Assembly: GCA_017937215.1 (NCBI GenBank)
Contig: JAGBDZ010000026.1
Coordinates: 1 to 46,471 of the forward strand
DNA: 46,471 nucleotides
Direction: 5' to 3'
Source: Akkermansia sp.
GTDB taxonomy: Bacteria > Verrucomicrobiota > Verrucomicrobiia > Verrucomicrobiales > Akkermansiaceae
Position numbers and translations under genes: made by a program. The first letter of the stretch is position 1; the number at the start of each line of letters is the position of its first letter. Shown piece after piece: positions 7,536-15,949 of the stretch. The notes below the pieces were generated by a model. The model had not been told where the DNA came from and ran no database searches. It saw nothing but the letters and a program-made list of their open reading frames with translations.

Positions 7536-8363
7536 TTAGGCGGACGGGGTTTCATGGATACGCAAGTATCTATTTTTGAGCTCATTCCGCTCACCCATCA
7601 ACAAATTCCGCAAAAACTTTTCCAAGTAGGTAAAATCGCGTGCAACACCGGTCTTACGGTTGCTGTAATTCGCACGCACCAGAGCATTCCGAAAATACCA
7701 TGAATGTTTCTCAAACATGGAATTGTCTACATCAAACCCCATAAAGCGAAGATAGGTGATAAGGAACACAGCGGTTGTTCTCGTATTCCCCTCGGCAAAG
7801 GGATGAATCTGCCACACACCCGAAATAAAGTTCGCAATATGCCTCACGGCACCGTCCAGGTCAAGGGTAGCATAATTGAATGCACGTTCGCGCTCAAAAT
7901 CAAACTGAATGGAGCTCTGTATCAGTTCGACAGGACTGTATGCGACTGATGCGCCACCCAGCACCCATTCCTTCTTGCGAATATTGATTTTGCGGGACTC
8001 GCCAGCAAAGGGAAATACTCCTTCAAAAATTCGTTTATGCGTCTCCCATAGCGCGGCAGGGCAAAATGAAAATGCATGCTCGCCGAGTAACTTGGCAATA
8101 TTGGCCGCCACCATATCAGCCTCTGAAGCATCTTCGCCTTCAGTGGTACGCTTTCCCTTATCCTCGTAATAAGAATGGATGAGCTGACGGGCTTCATCGA
8201 TGGAAATAACTCCTTCCACGTGCCGGATTGCAGTCTCCTGCAGGAATGGAGAAGTTTGCAACCCATCTACGGATTGCAGGCCAATAGCCGCCTGCCAGGC
8301 CGCATAACGCTCCTGACTTCCGGCTTCTGTATCTGGCGTATATGCTCCAAACTCACTCACCAT
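7536..8363 (-). CDS. Fic family protein, catalytic part (ends at an in-frame stop)
   Basis: Fic-domain protein expected to AMPylate a target, or otherwise transfer part of a nucleotide. The core motif HPFAEGNTRT fits HPFxxGNxR, with the catalytic His present. The second Gly of the canonical GNGR is Thr here. An N-terminal segment, IRHVEGVISIDEARQLI, resembles the inhibitory helix of class II Fic proteins but has Ile where Ser/Thr is expected. The start at 8363 is chosen because relatives begin shortly before the YTPD segment and because a -10 element (8375-8380) lies just upstream; GTG at 8399 and ATG at 8384 are alternatives. Translation stops at 7536-7538, before the winged-helix tail. Confidence 0.85.
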   Translation of the reverse strand: MVSEFGAYTPDTEAGSQERYAAWQAAIGLQSVDGLQTSPFLQETAIRHVEGVISIDEARQLIHSYYEDKGKRTTEGEDASEADMVAANIAKLLGEHAFSFCPAALWETHKRIFEGVFPFAGESRKINIRKKEWVLGGASVAYSPVELIQSSIQFDFERERAFNYATLDLDGAVRHIANFISGVWQIHPFAEGNTRTTAVFLITYLRFMGFDVDNSMFEKHSWYFRNALVRANYSNRKTGVARDFTYLEKFLRNLLMGERNELKNRYLRIHETPSA

Positions 8364-8374
8364 AGTCCTCGGGT

Positions 8375-8403
8375 ATATTAGCATGAACCCACCTGCCACA
8401 CAA
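8375..8403 (-). promoter_or_regulatory. Promoter of the Fic gene
   Basis: On the minus strand TTGTGT (8398-8403) and TAATAT (8375-8380) are 17 bases apart. Transcription would begin a few bases before the ATG at 8363. Confidence 0.55.
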
Positions 8404-8453
8404 GCCGCAACAGAAATATGCCGTTATTTCTGTGCCACGCACAGAGATTTGGC

Positions 8454-8482
8454 TTGCGTGAAAGGCGGGGCGGGAGTATAGT
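8454..8482 (+). promoter_or_regulatory. Candidate tdh promoter
   Basis: TTGCGT (8454-8459) and TATAGT (8477-8482) are 17 bases apart. The predicted start near 8489 leaves only about five bases before the tdh ATG. Confidence 0.45.
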
Positions 8483-8493
8483 TTCGCACCGAA

Positions 8494-9525
8494 ATGAAAG
8501 CCCTCGTCAAAACAAAGGCCGATAAAGGCCTGGAGCTGATGGACGTGCCGATGCCTGAAGTCGGCCCGAATGATGTTCTCATCAAGATATACAAGACCGC
8601 TATCTGCGGCACCGACCTGCACATCTGGAACTGGGATCCCTGGGCCCAGCAGACTATCCCGGTGGGTATGCACGTGGGGCATGAATTCTGCGGCGTCATC
8701 GAGCGCGTAGGCGCTGCCGTTACGGAGTACAAGCCGGGTGATGTTGTTTCCGGCGAGGGCCACATCGTCTGCGGTCATTGCCGCAACTGCCGCAAGGGGC
8801 TTTTCCACCTCTGCCCGAACACCAAGGGAGTGGGCGTGAACCGCGAGGGTTGCTTCGCAGAGTACCTCTGCATCCCTCAGAACAACGTCATCCGCATCCA
8901 CAAGGATATGCCCATGGAGATTGCCTCCATCCTCGATCCCCTGGGCAACGCTACGCACACTGCCCTCTCCTGGGACCTCGTGGGTGAGGACGTGCTCATC
9001 ACCGGTGCCGGCCTTATCGGCTCCATGGCTGCCGCCGTCTGCAAGAAAGCCGGCGCCAAGAGTGTGACCATCACCGATGTGAGCGACTACAAGCTCAACC
9101 TGGCCCGCATCATGGGCGCTGACCGCACCGTGAATGTCATCTCCGGCGATAGCATCGCCGCCGCCCGCGAAGACCTCGAAATCTCCGAGGGTTACGGCGT
9201 GTGCCTCGAGATGAGCGGTGCTCCCGCCTGCCTCAAGGACATCATCACACACTCCGCCTACGGTGCCAATATCTCCCTGCTCGGCATTCAGCCCGGCGGC
9301 TCCGGCATCGACTGGAACACCTTCGTGTGGAAGGGGCTCAAAATGAAGGGTATCTATGGTCGCGAAATGTTCGGCACCTGGCAGAAGATGGATGCCATGC
9401 TGCGCTCCGGGCTGGATGTTTCCCCCATCATCACCCACCGCATGCACTACACTGACTTCAAGGACGGCTTTGAAGTCATGAACTCCGGCAAGTCCGGCAA
9501 GGTGGTGCTTACCTGGGCTGAATAA
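8494..9525 (+). CDS. tdh: L-threonine 3-dehydrogenase
   Basis: Zinc- and NAD-dependent oxidation of threonine to 2-amino-3-ketobutyrate. The 343-residue length matches the E. coli enzyme. Catalytic-zinc ligands C38, H63 and E64 and structural-zinc ligands C93, C96, C99 and C107 are all in the family positions. The cofactor-binding GAGLIGSMAAAV follows, and the specificity-associated N-terminal segment CGTDLHIWNWDPWAQ is present. No kbl (2-amino-3-ketobutyrate ligase) lies alongside. The gene has its own promoter and a strong terminator downstream, so it is probably monocistronic. Confidence 0.95.
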   Translation: MKALVKTKADKGLELMDVPMPEVGPNDVLIKIYKTAICGTDLHIWNWDPWAQQTIPVGMHVGHEFCGVIERVGAAVTEYKPGDVVSGEGHIVCGHCRNCRKGLFHLCPNTKGVGVNREGCFAEYLCIPQNNVIRIHKDMPMEIASILDPLGNATHTALSWDLVGEDVLITGAGLIGSMAAAVCKKAGAKSVTITDVSDYKLNLARIMGADRTVNVISGDSIAAAREDLEISEGYGVCLEMSGAPACLKDIITHSAYGANISLLGIQPGGSGIDWNTFVWKGLKMKGIYGREMFGTWQKMDAMLRSGLDVSPIITHRMHYTDFKDGFEVMNSGKSGKVVLTWAE

Positions 9526-9553
9526 AGCCCACGCCTGCTTTCATTACCCCCAC

Positions 9554-9597
9554 CCGCGTGCATTGGGAAATATACCCATTGCACGCGGTTTTCTTTG
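9554..9597 (+). terminator. Terminator after tdh
   Basis: A 14-base-pair hairpin with one mismatch (CCGCGTGCATTGGG against CCCATTGCACGCGG, 9554-9588) is followed by TTTTCTTT. The T tract runs into the next promoter's -35 element. Confidence 0.85.
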
Positions 9598-9623
9598 ACA
9601 CCGCTGCAATATATTGCTAAACT
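9595..9623 (+). promoter_or_regulatory. nhaC promoter
   Basis: TTGACA (9595-9600) and TAAACT (9618-9623) are 17 bases apart, followed by CTGCGCC, a discriminator also seen after the -10 at 23711. It abuts the tdh terminator. Confidence 0.65.
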
Positions 9624-9644
9624 CTGCGCCAGCAAGCCATTTCC

Positions 9645-10961
9645 ATGAAAGACGAACAACAAACACAGCTTCCGCTTCAGACACACAGCCGCGGGCTCTG
9701 GATTCTCAGCCCTCTGGTGGTATTCTTCGTGCTCTACCTGAGCGCCTCCATCCTTCTGGGAGATTTCTACAAGATGCCCGTAACCGTAGCCTTCATGGCT
9801 GCCTGCACCTGGGCCTTTATCGTCTGCCGCCCGCGCCGGTTCAGCGAGCGCATCGAGCGATTCTCCCGCGGCGCCGCCCACAGCAACATCATGATGATGG
9901 TGTGGATTTTCGTGCTTGCCGGGGCTTTTGCCACCTCTGCCAAGTACATCGGCTCGGTGGATGCCACCGTGAACCTCACACTCTCCCTGCTGCCGGCCAA
10001 TATGGTGCTGGCGGGAGTATTCCTGGCCGCATGCATCATTTCCCTTTCCATAGGCACCTCGGTGGGCACCATCGTGGCGCTCATGCCCGTGGCCGTGGGT
10101 CTGGCAGATAAAGCGGGTGCCGACCTGGCCATCATGGCCGGCAGTGTAATCGGCGGCGCTTTCTTCGGTGATAACCTCTCCTTTATCTCCGATACCACCA
10201 TCGCCTCCACCCGCACCCAGGGCTGTGCCATGCAAGACAAATTCAAGGCCAACTTCGCCATTGTTCTTCCGGCAGCCATTCTGGTACTGGTGCTTTATGT
10301 ATGCCTCGGCTGGAACCTTGCCCCGGTGGAAATCACGCAGGACACCGAGTGGCTCAAGGTGCTGCCTTATCTCCTTGTGCTCATCACTGCACTCTGCGGC
10401 ATCAACGTCATGAAAGTGCTCATCCTCGGCATTGTGGCTACCGGCATCGTAGCCGGGATTGAGGGCGGCTGCACCATCATCGACTGGGTGGGCTCCATGG
10501 GCAAAGGGATGACCGGCATGGGCGAGCTCATCATCGTGACCCTGCTGGCCGCCGGCATGCTCGAACTCATCCGCTTCAACGGTGGTCTGGCCTACATCGT
10601 GGAGCATCTCACTGCCTGCATCCGCGGACGCCGCGGCGCCGAATGCAGTATCGCCCTCATGACCGCACTTGCCAACTTCTGCACAGCCAACAACACCGTG
10701 GCCATCGTAGCTGTCGGCAACATTGCCCGCAGCGTTGCGCAGAAATACGGCATCTCTGCTCCCCGTTCCGCCAGTCTCATGGACACCGCCTCCTGCGTCA
10801 TCCAGGGCATCCTGCCTTACGGTGCACAGCTGCTCATGGGCTCTGCTCTGGCCGGCATCACGGCATTCTCCATCATCCCCTATCTCTTCTATCCCTTTGT
10901 CATGGGAATCTCCGCAGTCATCTTCATTATCTTCGGGCTGGCCGAGAAAAAGTCCTGCTGA
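9645..10961 (+). CDS. Na+/H+ antiporter, NhaC family
   Basis: Integral inner-membrane antiporter of 438 residues with about eleven hydrophobic segments. The central region GGAFFGDNLSFISDTTIAST is the hallmark of NhaC-type transporters, with conserved acidic and polar residues likely in the ion path. SIGTSVGTIVALMP and ANFCTANNTVAIVA are further family-like segments. Substrate may be Na+/H+ or, as in some relatives, a sodium-coupled organic acid or amino acid; the sequence alone does not decide. Monocistronic, with its own promoter and terminator. Confidence 0.85.
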   Translation: MKDEQQTQLPLQTHSRGLWILSPLVVFFVLYLSASILLGDFYKMPVTVAFMAACTWAFIVCRPRRFSERIERFSRGAAHSNIMMMVWIFVLAGAFATSAKYIGSVDATVNLTLSLLPANMVLAGVFLAACIISLSIGTSVGTIVALMPVAVGLADKAGADLAIMAGSVIGGAFFGDNLSFISDTTIASTRTQGCAMQDKFKANFAIVLPAAILVLVLYVCLGWNLAPVEITQDTEWLKVLPYLLVLITALCGINVMKVLILGIVATGIVAGIEGGCTIIDWVGSMGKGMTGMGELIIVTLLAAGMLELIRFNGGLAYIVEHLTACIRGRRGAECSIALMTALANFCTANNTVAIVAVGNIARSVAQKYGISAPRSASLMDTASCVIQGILPYGAQLLMGSALAGITAFSIIPYLFYPFVMGISAVIFIIFGLAEKKSC

Positions 10962-10994
10962 GGATATTCCCCGGATGCATTCATTTCAAAAGGG

Positions 10995-11027
10995 CAAAGC
11001 CGGTCTTTTTCCGGCTTTGTCCTTTTT
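10995..11027. terminator. Terminator after nhaC
   Basis: CAAAGCCGG/CCGGCTTTG hairpin (10995-11019) with loop TCTTTTT, followed by TCCTTTTT. Flanking A and T runs extend the stem with one G-T pair, so it could act in both directions. Confidence 0.8.
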
Positions 11028-11039
11028 CCAATTTGATGA

Positions 11040-11067
11040 TTGACTGACGCGCACGTTGTGTTATAAT
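11040..11067 (+). promoter_or_regulatory. Strong sigma70-type promoter of the PUR-domain gene
   Basis: TTGACT (11040-11045) and a perfect TATAAT (11062-11067) are 16 bases apart. Predicted start near 11074, about 39 bases before the GTG start codon. Confidence 0.7.
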
Positions 11068-11112
11068 TGCGCTTCATAGGGGTTTACGATAACCACCCCA
11101 GGTATAGAAACA

Positions 11113-11319
11113 GTGGACGACGATATCATTTGCACCGAAAAAATCATTGCTGACCGTAAAACCTTCTTCCTTGACCTGAAGAGCAACGCTCGCGGTCGCG
11201 TGGTTCGCATCACGGAAAAAGTGAGCTCCAACCGCGACCGCATCATGGTGCCGGCGGAGATTCTGGACGATTTCATTGCAGCGCTGGAGGATATCCGCCG
11301 CGCCAATAACGAGAACTGA
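11113..11319 (+). CDS. Small PUR-domain (DUF3276-like) nucleic-acid-binding protein
   Basis: A 68-residue protein resembling a single bacterial PUR repeat: a short beta-sheet start (ICTEKIIADRKTFFLDLKSN) followed by a strand-turn-strand segment (GRVVRITEK) and a C-terminal helix (ILDDFIAALEDIRRAN). Bacterial PUR proteins bind single-stranded DNA or RNA, probably as dimers. The start is GTG at 11113; no upstream in-frame ATG exists, and the strong promoter at 11040 fits this start. Expected to be highly expressed from that promoter. Function in the cell is not known from sequence. Confidence 0.7.
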   Translation: MDDDIICTEKIIADRKTFFLDLKSNARGRVVRITEKVSSNRDRIMVPAEILDDFIAALEDIRRANNEN

Positions 11320-11471
11320 TTCAGTTCCCTTTTCCCCGCAATAGCGGAAAATTACACTTTGTTAGTAGGATTGGCAGACATTTGTCTGGACAAGCCACTT
11401 GTTTTGTGCTTAAATCTCGGCGAGACTGAAACAAATCCAACTACGAACAACAACTAACAAACACGCTGAAT

Positions 11472-12770
11472 ATGAGGAAGATAAAAGTATTGAAGCTAGG
11501 CTGGGAGTTCCCCCCGCTGATTAACGGCGGACTTGGGGTGGCGTGCATGGGTATTTCGCGGGCGCTTTCCCAGAAAGTGGAGCTGAACGTCATCGTACCG
11601 AAGGCGGCGCCTGATGCAAAATATGATGGTTTTGAGCTGATGGGCGTGAACAACCTGAAGCACGAGCAGATGGAAACACTGGAAGAGGGCTACACCTACG
11701 AAAGCTTTACCGTAGTAGGCAAAGCCCCGGTAAACCTGGATCCCTATGCCTGCACGGAGGGAACGCCGGGCAACATCACCTTCACCAAGGAAGGCAAGCT
11801 GCTCTTCTCCCGCATTCACAAAGCAGATTTAGAGCTGTTCACCGGCAAGGAAGACCTGTATGCCGGCGACCTGGCCCGCAAGGTTATCGAGTTTTCCAAG
11901 ATTTGCGCCGTCATGGCCCGCAAGTACGACTTCGATGTGGTGCACGCGCACGACTGGATGACCTACCTGGCCGGCGTAGAGGTAAAGAAAGCCACCGGTA
12001 AGCCGCTGGTGGTGCATCTGCACGCCTCGCAGTTCGACCGCGCCGGTGCAGATGCCCGCGGCTGGATATACGATATTGAAAAGTATGGCATGGAACAGGC
12101 AGATGCCGTGATTCCCGTATCCAAGTACACCGGCACCATCGCCGCCGGACACTACGGCATTGACCCCGCCAAGATTTTCCCGGTGCACAATGGTGCCGAC
12201 CCGGTGCATGTATTCCACAGCAAGAAGAAATTCCCGGAGAAGCTGGTGCTGTTCCTTGGCCGTCTCACGGCGCAGAAGGGGCCGGAGTTCTTCCTGCAGA
12301 TTGCAGCCAAGGTACTGGAGCAGACCGACAACGTGCGCTTCGTGATGGCCGGCACCGGTGAGAAGCTCCGCCAGCTCATCGAGACCGGGGCGTTCCACGG
12401 CGTGGGCGATAAGTTCCACTTCACCGGCTTCCTGAACAAGCAGAAGGTGAACGAGCTGCTTTCCATGACGGATGTGTACTGCATGCCGTCCGTATCGGAG
12501 CCCTTCGGGCTTTCCGCGCTGGAAGCCGCCCAGTTTAATATTCCCGCCGTCATTTCGAAGCAGAGCGGCGTGGCGGAAGTGATGAAGGGAGCCCTGAAGG
12601 CAGACTTCTGGGATGTGAACATGATGGCCAAGCACATCGTGGACCTGGTGACGGATGAAAAGCTTTACAAGCAGGTAGCCGAACAGAGCGCACAGGACAT
12701 CAAGAATTCCAATTGGGAAACGGCGGCAGATAAGATGATTCGAGTCTACCACCATGTGCTTGGCTGGTAA
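11472..12770 (+). CDS. Glycosyltransferase, glycogen-synthase-like (GT4/GT5 fold)
   Basis: GT-B glycosyltransferase of 432 residues, probably making alpha-glucan of the glycogen type. The N-terminal lobe opens with LGWEFPPLINGGLGVA, where the GGLG loop contacts the nucleotide-sugar diphosphate. VVHAHDWMTYLAG follows at about residue 155. The C-terminal lobe has LFLGRLTAQKGPEFF (the Arg/Lys pair) and the retaining EX7E motif in EPFGLSALE. It is 28 bases upstream of a GH57 protein; this pairing recurs in glycogen loci of Bacteroidota and relatives. The start codon follows an A/C-rich leader without a Shine-Dalgarno sequence. Confidence 0.82.
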   Translation: MRKIKVLKLGWEFPPLINGGLGVACMGISRALSQKVELNVIVPKAAPDAKYDGFELMGVNNLKHEQMETLEEGYTYESFTVVGKAPVNLDPYACTEGTPGNITFTKEGKLLFSRIHKADLELFTGKEDLYAGDLARKVIEFSKICAVMARKYDFDVVHAHDWMTYLAGVEVKKATGKPLVVHLHASQFDRAGADARGWIYDIEKYGMEQADAVIPVSKYTGTIAAGHYGIDPAKIFPVHNGADPVHVFHSKKKFPEKLVLFLGRLTAQKGPEFFLQIAAKVLEQTDNVRFVMAGTGEKLRQLIETGAFHGVGDKFHFTGFLNKQKVNELLSMTDVYCMPSVSEPFGLSALEAAQFNIPAVISKQSGVAEVMKGALKADFWDVNMMAKHIVDLVTDEKLYKQVAEQSAQDIKNSNWETAADKMIRVYHHVLGW

Positions 12771-12798
12771 CAACAACTAACCCCTATACGACAACAAA

Positions 12799-13983
12799 AT
12801 GAACATTACGCTCACATTTCACGCGCACCAGCCCAACCGGCTGATACCGTATGATTTCTTCAAGATTGGCGAGCACGCGTTCTACGAGGATGACCAGATG
12901 AATGGCCGCGTGCTGAGCGCCGTGGCCGAGCGCTGCTACCTGCCCGCCAACCGCATGATGAAGCAGCTCATCGAGCTTTCCGATGGCAAGTTCAAGTTCG
13001 CATTGGCAATCTCCGGCGTGATTCTGGAGCAGGCCAAATACCACCGTCCGGACCTCATCACCTCCTTCCAGGAGCTTGCTGAAACAGGCTGCGTGGAGTT
13101 CCTGGCCATGCCCTACTATGCATCCCTGGCCTCCCTGTATTCCACAGGCGAATTTGCCGAGCAGGTGCAGGAGCATTGCGACCTTATTGAAAAACTCTTC
13201 GGCCAGCGCCCCACCGTGCTCTGGAACACCGGCATGCTCTACTCCAACGCCATTGCTGCCCAGGCTTATGATATGGGCTTTGAGGGTATCATGGCCGACG
13301 GCAGTGGACGCATGATGAGCAACCGCAACACAAACGACCTGCAGTGCGCCCCACTCATCGACAAGACCAAGACCCTGCTGCGCCACCGCCACCTCTCCAA
13401 CGACCTGGCAAACCGCCGCACCGATCCCAGCTGGAGCGAGTATCCGCTCTCGCCCTACACCTTTGTGGAGTGGCTGAATGCTGAACAAGGCCAGGTGGTG
13501 AACATCTCCATGGACTACGAGACCCTCGGCGAACGCCAGGCAGACAGCACCGGCGTGTTCGAGTTCTGGCGCACCATGATTACCGCTGCGCTCTTTGCCG
13601 GCAACGAGTTCTACACCCCCGGCGAAGCGGTGCGCACTTTCCCGTCCACCGGCACTCTGAATTGCCCGAATCCCGTAAGCTGCTCCACCTATGGCACCAC
13701 CACCCACTGGAACGGCAACGTGATGCAGCAGGAGGCCATCAAGAAGATTTACGACCTCGAAAGCTCAGTGAAAGCCAGCGAGGACCGTGATATGATTCAC
13801 GTGTGGCGCAAGCTGCAAAGCGCGGACCACTTCCACTACATGGAAAAGAGCAACGGCTTTACCCCCTACCCCTCACCGTATGATGCCTATATCTACTACA
13901 TGAACGCCCTTGCCGACCTCCAGGTGCGCGTGAAGCAGGAAGCTGAGCTCATCCACAAAGCAGCCAAGGTCACCATTGCCTGA
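12799..13983 (+). CDS. GH57-family protein, probably alpha-amylase-like without the catalytic nucleophile
   Basis: A 394-residue protein of the GH57 (beta/alpha)7-barrel family. The first GH57 motif is present as HQP (residues 10-12), and the acid/base region MDYETLGE includes D239. The third motif, where active relatives read NTE with Glu as nucleophile, is WNTGMLYSN here, with Gly145 in place of Glu. GH57 alpha-amylase-like proteins lacking catalytic residues are known in databases. This one may therefore bind or shape glucan rather than hydrolyse it. It follows the glycogen-synthase-like gene and probably acts with it; a terminator follows. Confidence 0.8.
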   Translation: MNITLTFHAHQPNRLIPYDFFKIGEHAFYEDDQMNGRVLSAVAERCYLPANRMMKQLIELSDGKFKFALAISGVILEQAKYHRPDLITSFQELAETGCVEFLAMPYYASLASLYSTGEFAEQVQEHCDLIEKLFGQRPTVLWNTGMLYSNAIAAQAYDMGFEGIMADGSGRMMSNRNTNDLQCAPLIDKTKTLLRHRHLSNDLANRRTDPSWSEYPLSPYTFVEWLNAEQGQVVNISMDYETLGERQADSTGVFEFWRTMITAALFAGNEFYTPGEAVRTFPSTGTLNCPNPVSCSTYGTTTHWNGNVMQQEAIKKIYDLESSVKASEDRDMIHVWRKLQSADHFHYMEKSNGFTPYPSPYDAYIYYMNALADLQVRVKQEAELIHKAAKVTIA

Positions 13984-14012
13984 TAAACGAAGCTGCGAAA
14001 CATCTATAAAAC

Positions 14013-14044
14013 AAGCCGCCGTCGGATAAGATGGCGGCTTTTGC
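14013..14044 (+). terminator. Terminator after the GH57 gene
   Basis: AAGCCGCC (14013-14020) pairs with GGCGGCTT (14033-14040), followed by a short T run. Confidence 0.7.
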
Positions 14045-14079
14045 TGTACGAAACAGACACCGGCACCCCCCAGTGCGGA

Positions 14080-14100
14080 TTTATTGCTCCGGCAATTAAA
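14080..14100. repeat. 21-base dispersed repeat, copy 1
   Basis: TTTATTGCTCCGGCAATTAA plus a final A (14080-14100) occurs identically at 15841-15861. It is itself a degenerate palindrome. Both copies lie in intergenic space beside a terminator. Confidence 0.6.
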
Positions 14101-14117
14101 GAATATTGCTTAGACTC

Positions 14118-14460
14118 AACGACAAATTGGAATTTATCGGACAGTTGGCGGACGGAACGTCCTCGGAATTCAGAGTCCCGGAGGGACGTCAGCCCTTAGA
14201 CCGGGGTGCAGCTGCGTCAGCAGCGGAACCCCGGGTATGGTATAAATACTAACCGAACCCCGGCAGGGGTGGCAGAAAAGGGTTCAGATTCTTAATGCTG
14301 AGCTTCATATGATAGCCGCGCCTGCTGCCACCCCACTTCGGGGGTTCCGGGAATATTATTTGCCTGACCCGGGGTTCCGCCTCTTCGAGGCTTCACCCCG
14401 GTCTACGGGCTGACGTCCCTCCGGGACTCAAAAACGCCTCGGGCTTTCAGCCCGATAAAC
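14118..14460. repeat. Complete composite nested-palindrome element
   Basis: This gene-free stretch can fold into one long hairpin of smaller hairpins. Arms 14173-14195 and 14407-14429 are a perfect 23-base inverted repeat (starting GAGTCCCGGAGGG). Inside them a GACCGGGGTG unit and a CACCCCGGTC unit pair, and further in AACCCCGGC...GGTGGCAG pairs with CTGCCACC...GGGGTT. The left end has AAATTGGAATTTATCGG, as in the other elements in this window. The rest of 13984-14618 holds the GH57 terminator and the leader of the CysJ-like gene. Confidence 0.75.
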
Positions 14461-14618
14461 ATCAATTTGTCCGTCACCACCAATACGGATAACACATCAA
14501 TCTTTAATTGCCTCATCAATAATTGAGACAGAGCCGGCGCAGAGCGTCGTTTTTGCTTGACAAATCTCCACCTGTCAGGCAGATTATACGGCAGTAAAAG
14601 TATACCTTTTTTCACAAA

Positions 14619-15746
14619 ATGGAACCGTACAGCATGAAGAACCCGTTCCCAGCCACGGTGCTGGGAGTCCGCTCTGTTACCAAGCCCGGCAGCGCCAAGG
14701 AAACCATCCACGTGGATTACTCACTGGAGGGTTCCGGTCTGACCTACACCACGGGTGATGCCCTGGGGGTGATTCCCTGCAATGATCCCGCACTGGTGGA
14801 TGCCCTCATCGCAGCACTTGGCCTTGATGCCGCAGCCGAGGTACCCACCCCCAGTGGTGAAACGGCTCCGCTGCGCGAGGCGCTTATCAGCTCCTACGAC
14901 ATCACCAACCTGAAGAAGGGCAACCTGACCAAGTGGAATGCCGTGGCCAACAGCGAGAAACTGGCCGGCATTCTGGCCGATAAGGACGCCCTCAAGGATT
15001 TCTGCTGGGGCCGTGACCTGCTCGACCTCGCCACCTGCCCGACCTGCAAGGCCACGTTCCCGGATGCAGCCGCTTTCGTGAGCATCCTGGGCAAGATTTC
15101 CCCGCGTCTGTACTCCATCGCCTCCAGCCCTGATGCCGTGCCCGGCCAGGTTTCTCTCTGCGTTGGCGCTGTGCGCTACACCACCAACGATCGCAAGCGT
15201 GGCGGCGTATGCTCCACGTTCATGGCCGACCGTCTGCAGCCCGGCGACAAGGTAAAGGTGTTCGTGCACAGCAACAAGAACTTCCGACTGCCCGAGGATG
15301 GCAACACCCCCATCATCATGGTGGGTCCCGGCACCGGTATTGCTCCGTTCCGCGCCTTCTGGCAGCAGCGCGTAGCCGACAACGCAGCCGGCCCCATGTG
15401 GCTCTTCTTCGGCAACCCCTACCAGGCCACCGACAACTGCTACGAGGACGAGACGGCCCCGCTTGTGGAAAGCGGCAAGCTCAAGCTCTCCGTCGCCTGG
15501 AGCCGTGACCAGGCCTACAAGATTTACGTGCAGAACCTCATGGAGCAGGCCGGCGAGGAAATCTGGCAGTGGCTCGAAAAGGGTGCAGCTTTCTACATGT
15601 GCGGCGACGCCAACCGCATGGCCAAGGACGTGGAAAAGGCCCTGCTCGCCATCATCTCCAAGTACGGCAACCGCTCCGAGGAGGAAGCCGCAGCCTACCT
15701 GGCCGATATGAAGGCTGCCAAGCGTTACCAGAAAGACGTTTATTAA
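14619..15746 (+). CDS. CysJ-like FAD/NADPH reductase lacking a flavodoxin domain
   Basis: FNR-type flavoprotein of 375 residues resembling the C-terminal two-thirds of sulfite reductase alpha subunit. The FAD-binding domain contains RLYSIASSP (Arg163 onward), where Arg and Ser contact FAD. The NAD(P) domain begins GPGTGIAPFRAFWQQR (from Gly236) and ends with YMCGDANRMAKDVEKAL. The N-terminal flavodoxin domain of CysJ is absent, so electrons must leave by a separate carrier or partner. No cysI-like hemoprotein gene is nearby, so sulfite reduction is not established. Met at 14634 is an alternative start. A terminator follows. Confidence 0.82.
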   Translation: MEPYSMKNPFPATVLGVRSVTKPGSAKETIHVDYSLEGSGLTYTTGDALGVIPCNDPALVDALIAALGLDAAAEVPTPSGETAPLREALISSYDITNLKKGNLTKWNAVANSEKLAGILADKDALKDFCWGRDLLDLATCPTCKATFPDAAAFVSILGKISPRLYSIASSPDAVPGQVSLCVGAVRYTTNDRKRGGVCSTFMADRLQPGDKVKVFVHSNKNFRLPEDGNTPIIMVGPGTGIAPFRAFWQQRVADNAAGPMWLFFGNPYQATDNCYEDETAPLVESGKLKLSVAWSRDQAYKIYVQNLMEQAGEEIWQWLEKGAAFYMCGDANRMAKDVEKALLAIISKYGNRSEEEAAAYLADMKAAKRYQKDVY

Positions 15747-15756
15747 ATGCAGATTG

Positions 15757-15947
15757 CAGAACGCAGAATGCAGAATAAACAATGAGCGAGCTGCGTGCAG
15801 CTCGTGGACAGAAAAAAGCCTGAGCGTTGCTCAGGCTTTTTTTATTGCTCCGGCAATTAAACCGGTCTGAGCTCAGCTCAGACCGGTTCTGCTTCAGGCG
15901 CGACAAAAGCCGCGCACTAACTTAATTATTCTGCATTCTGCGTTCTG
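15757..15947. repeat. Intergenic repeat cluster with a 22-base inverted repeat
   Basis: 15757-15778 (CAGAACGCAGAATGCAGAAT followed by AA) is the exact reverse complement of 15926-15947. The pair flanks the shared terminator of two converging genes. Between them lie the second copy of the 21-base repeat (15841-15861) and a perfect 12-base palindrome, AACCGGTCTGAG/CTCAGACCGGTT (15860-15888). Confidence 0.75.
15812..15843. terminator. Bidirectional terminator between the CysJ-like and peroxiredoxin genes
   Basis: GCCTGAGC/GCTCAGGC stem with loop GTT, preceded by six A and followed by seven T residues, so it can serve both converging genes. Confidence 0.85.
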
Positions 15948-15949
15948 AA

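Noticed and set aside
14721..15782. A 353-codon minus-strand frame opposite the CysJ-like gene
   Set aside because: Shadow of a well-recognised flavoprotein; its composition is unlike a protein and it runs through the terminator region.
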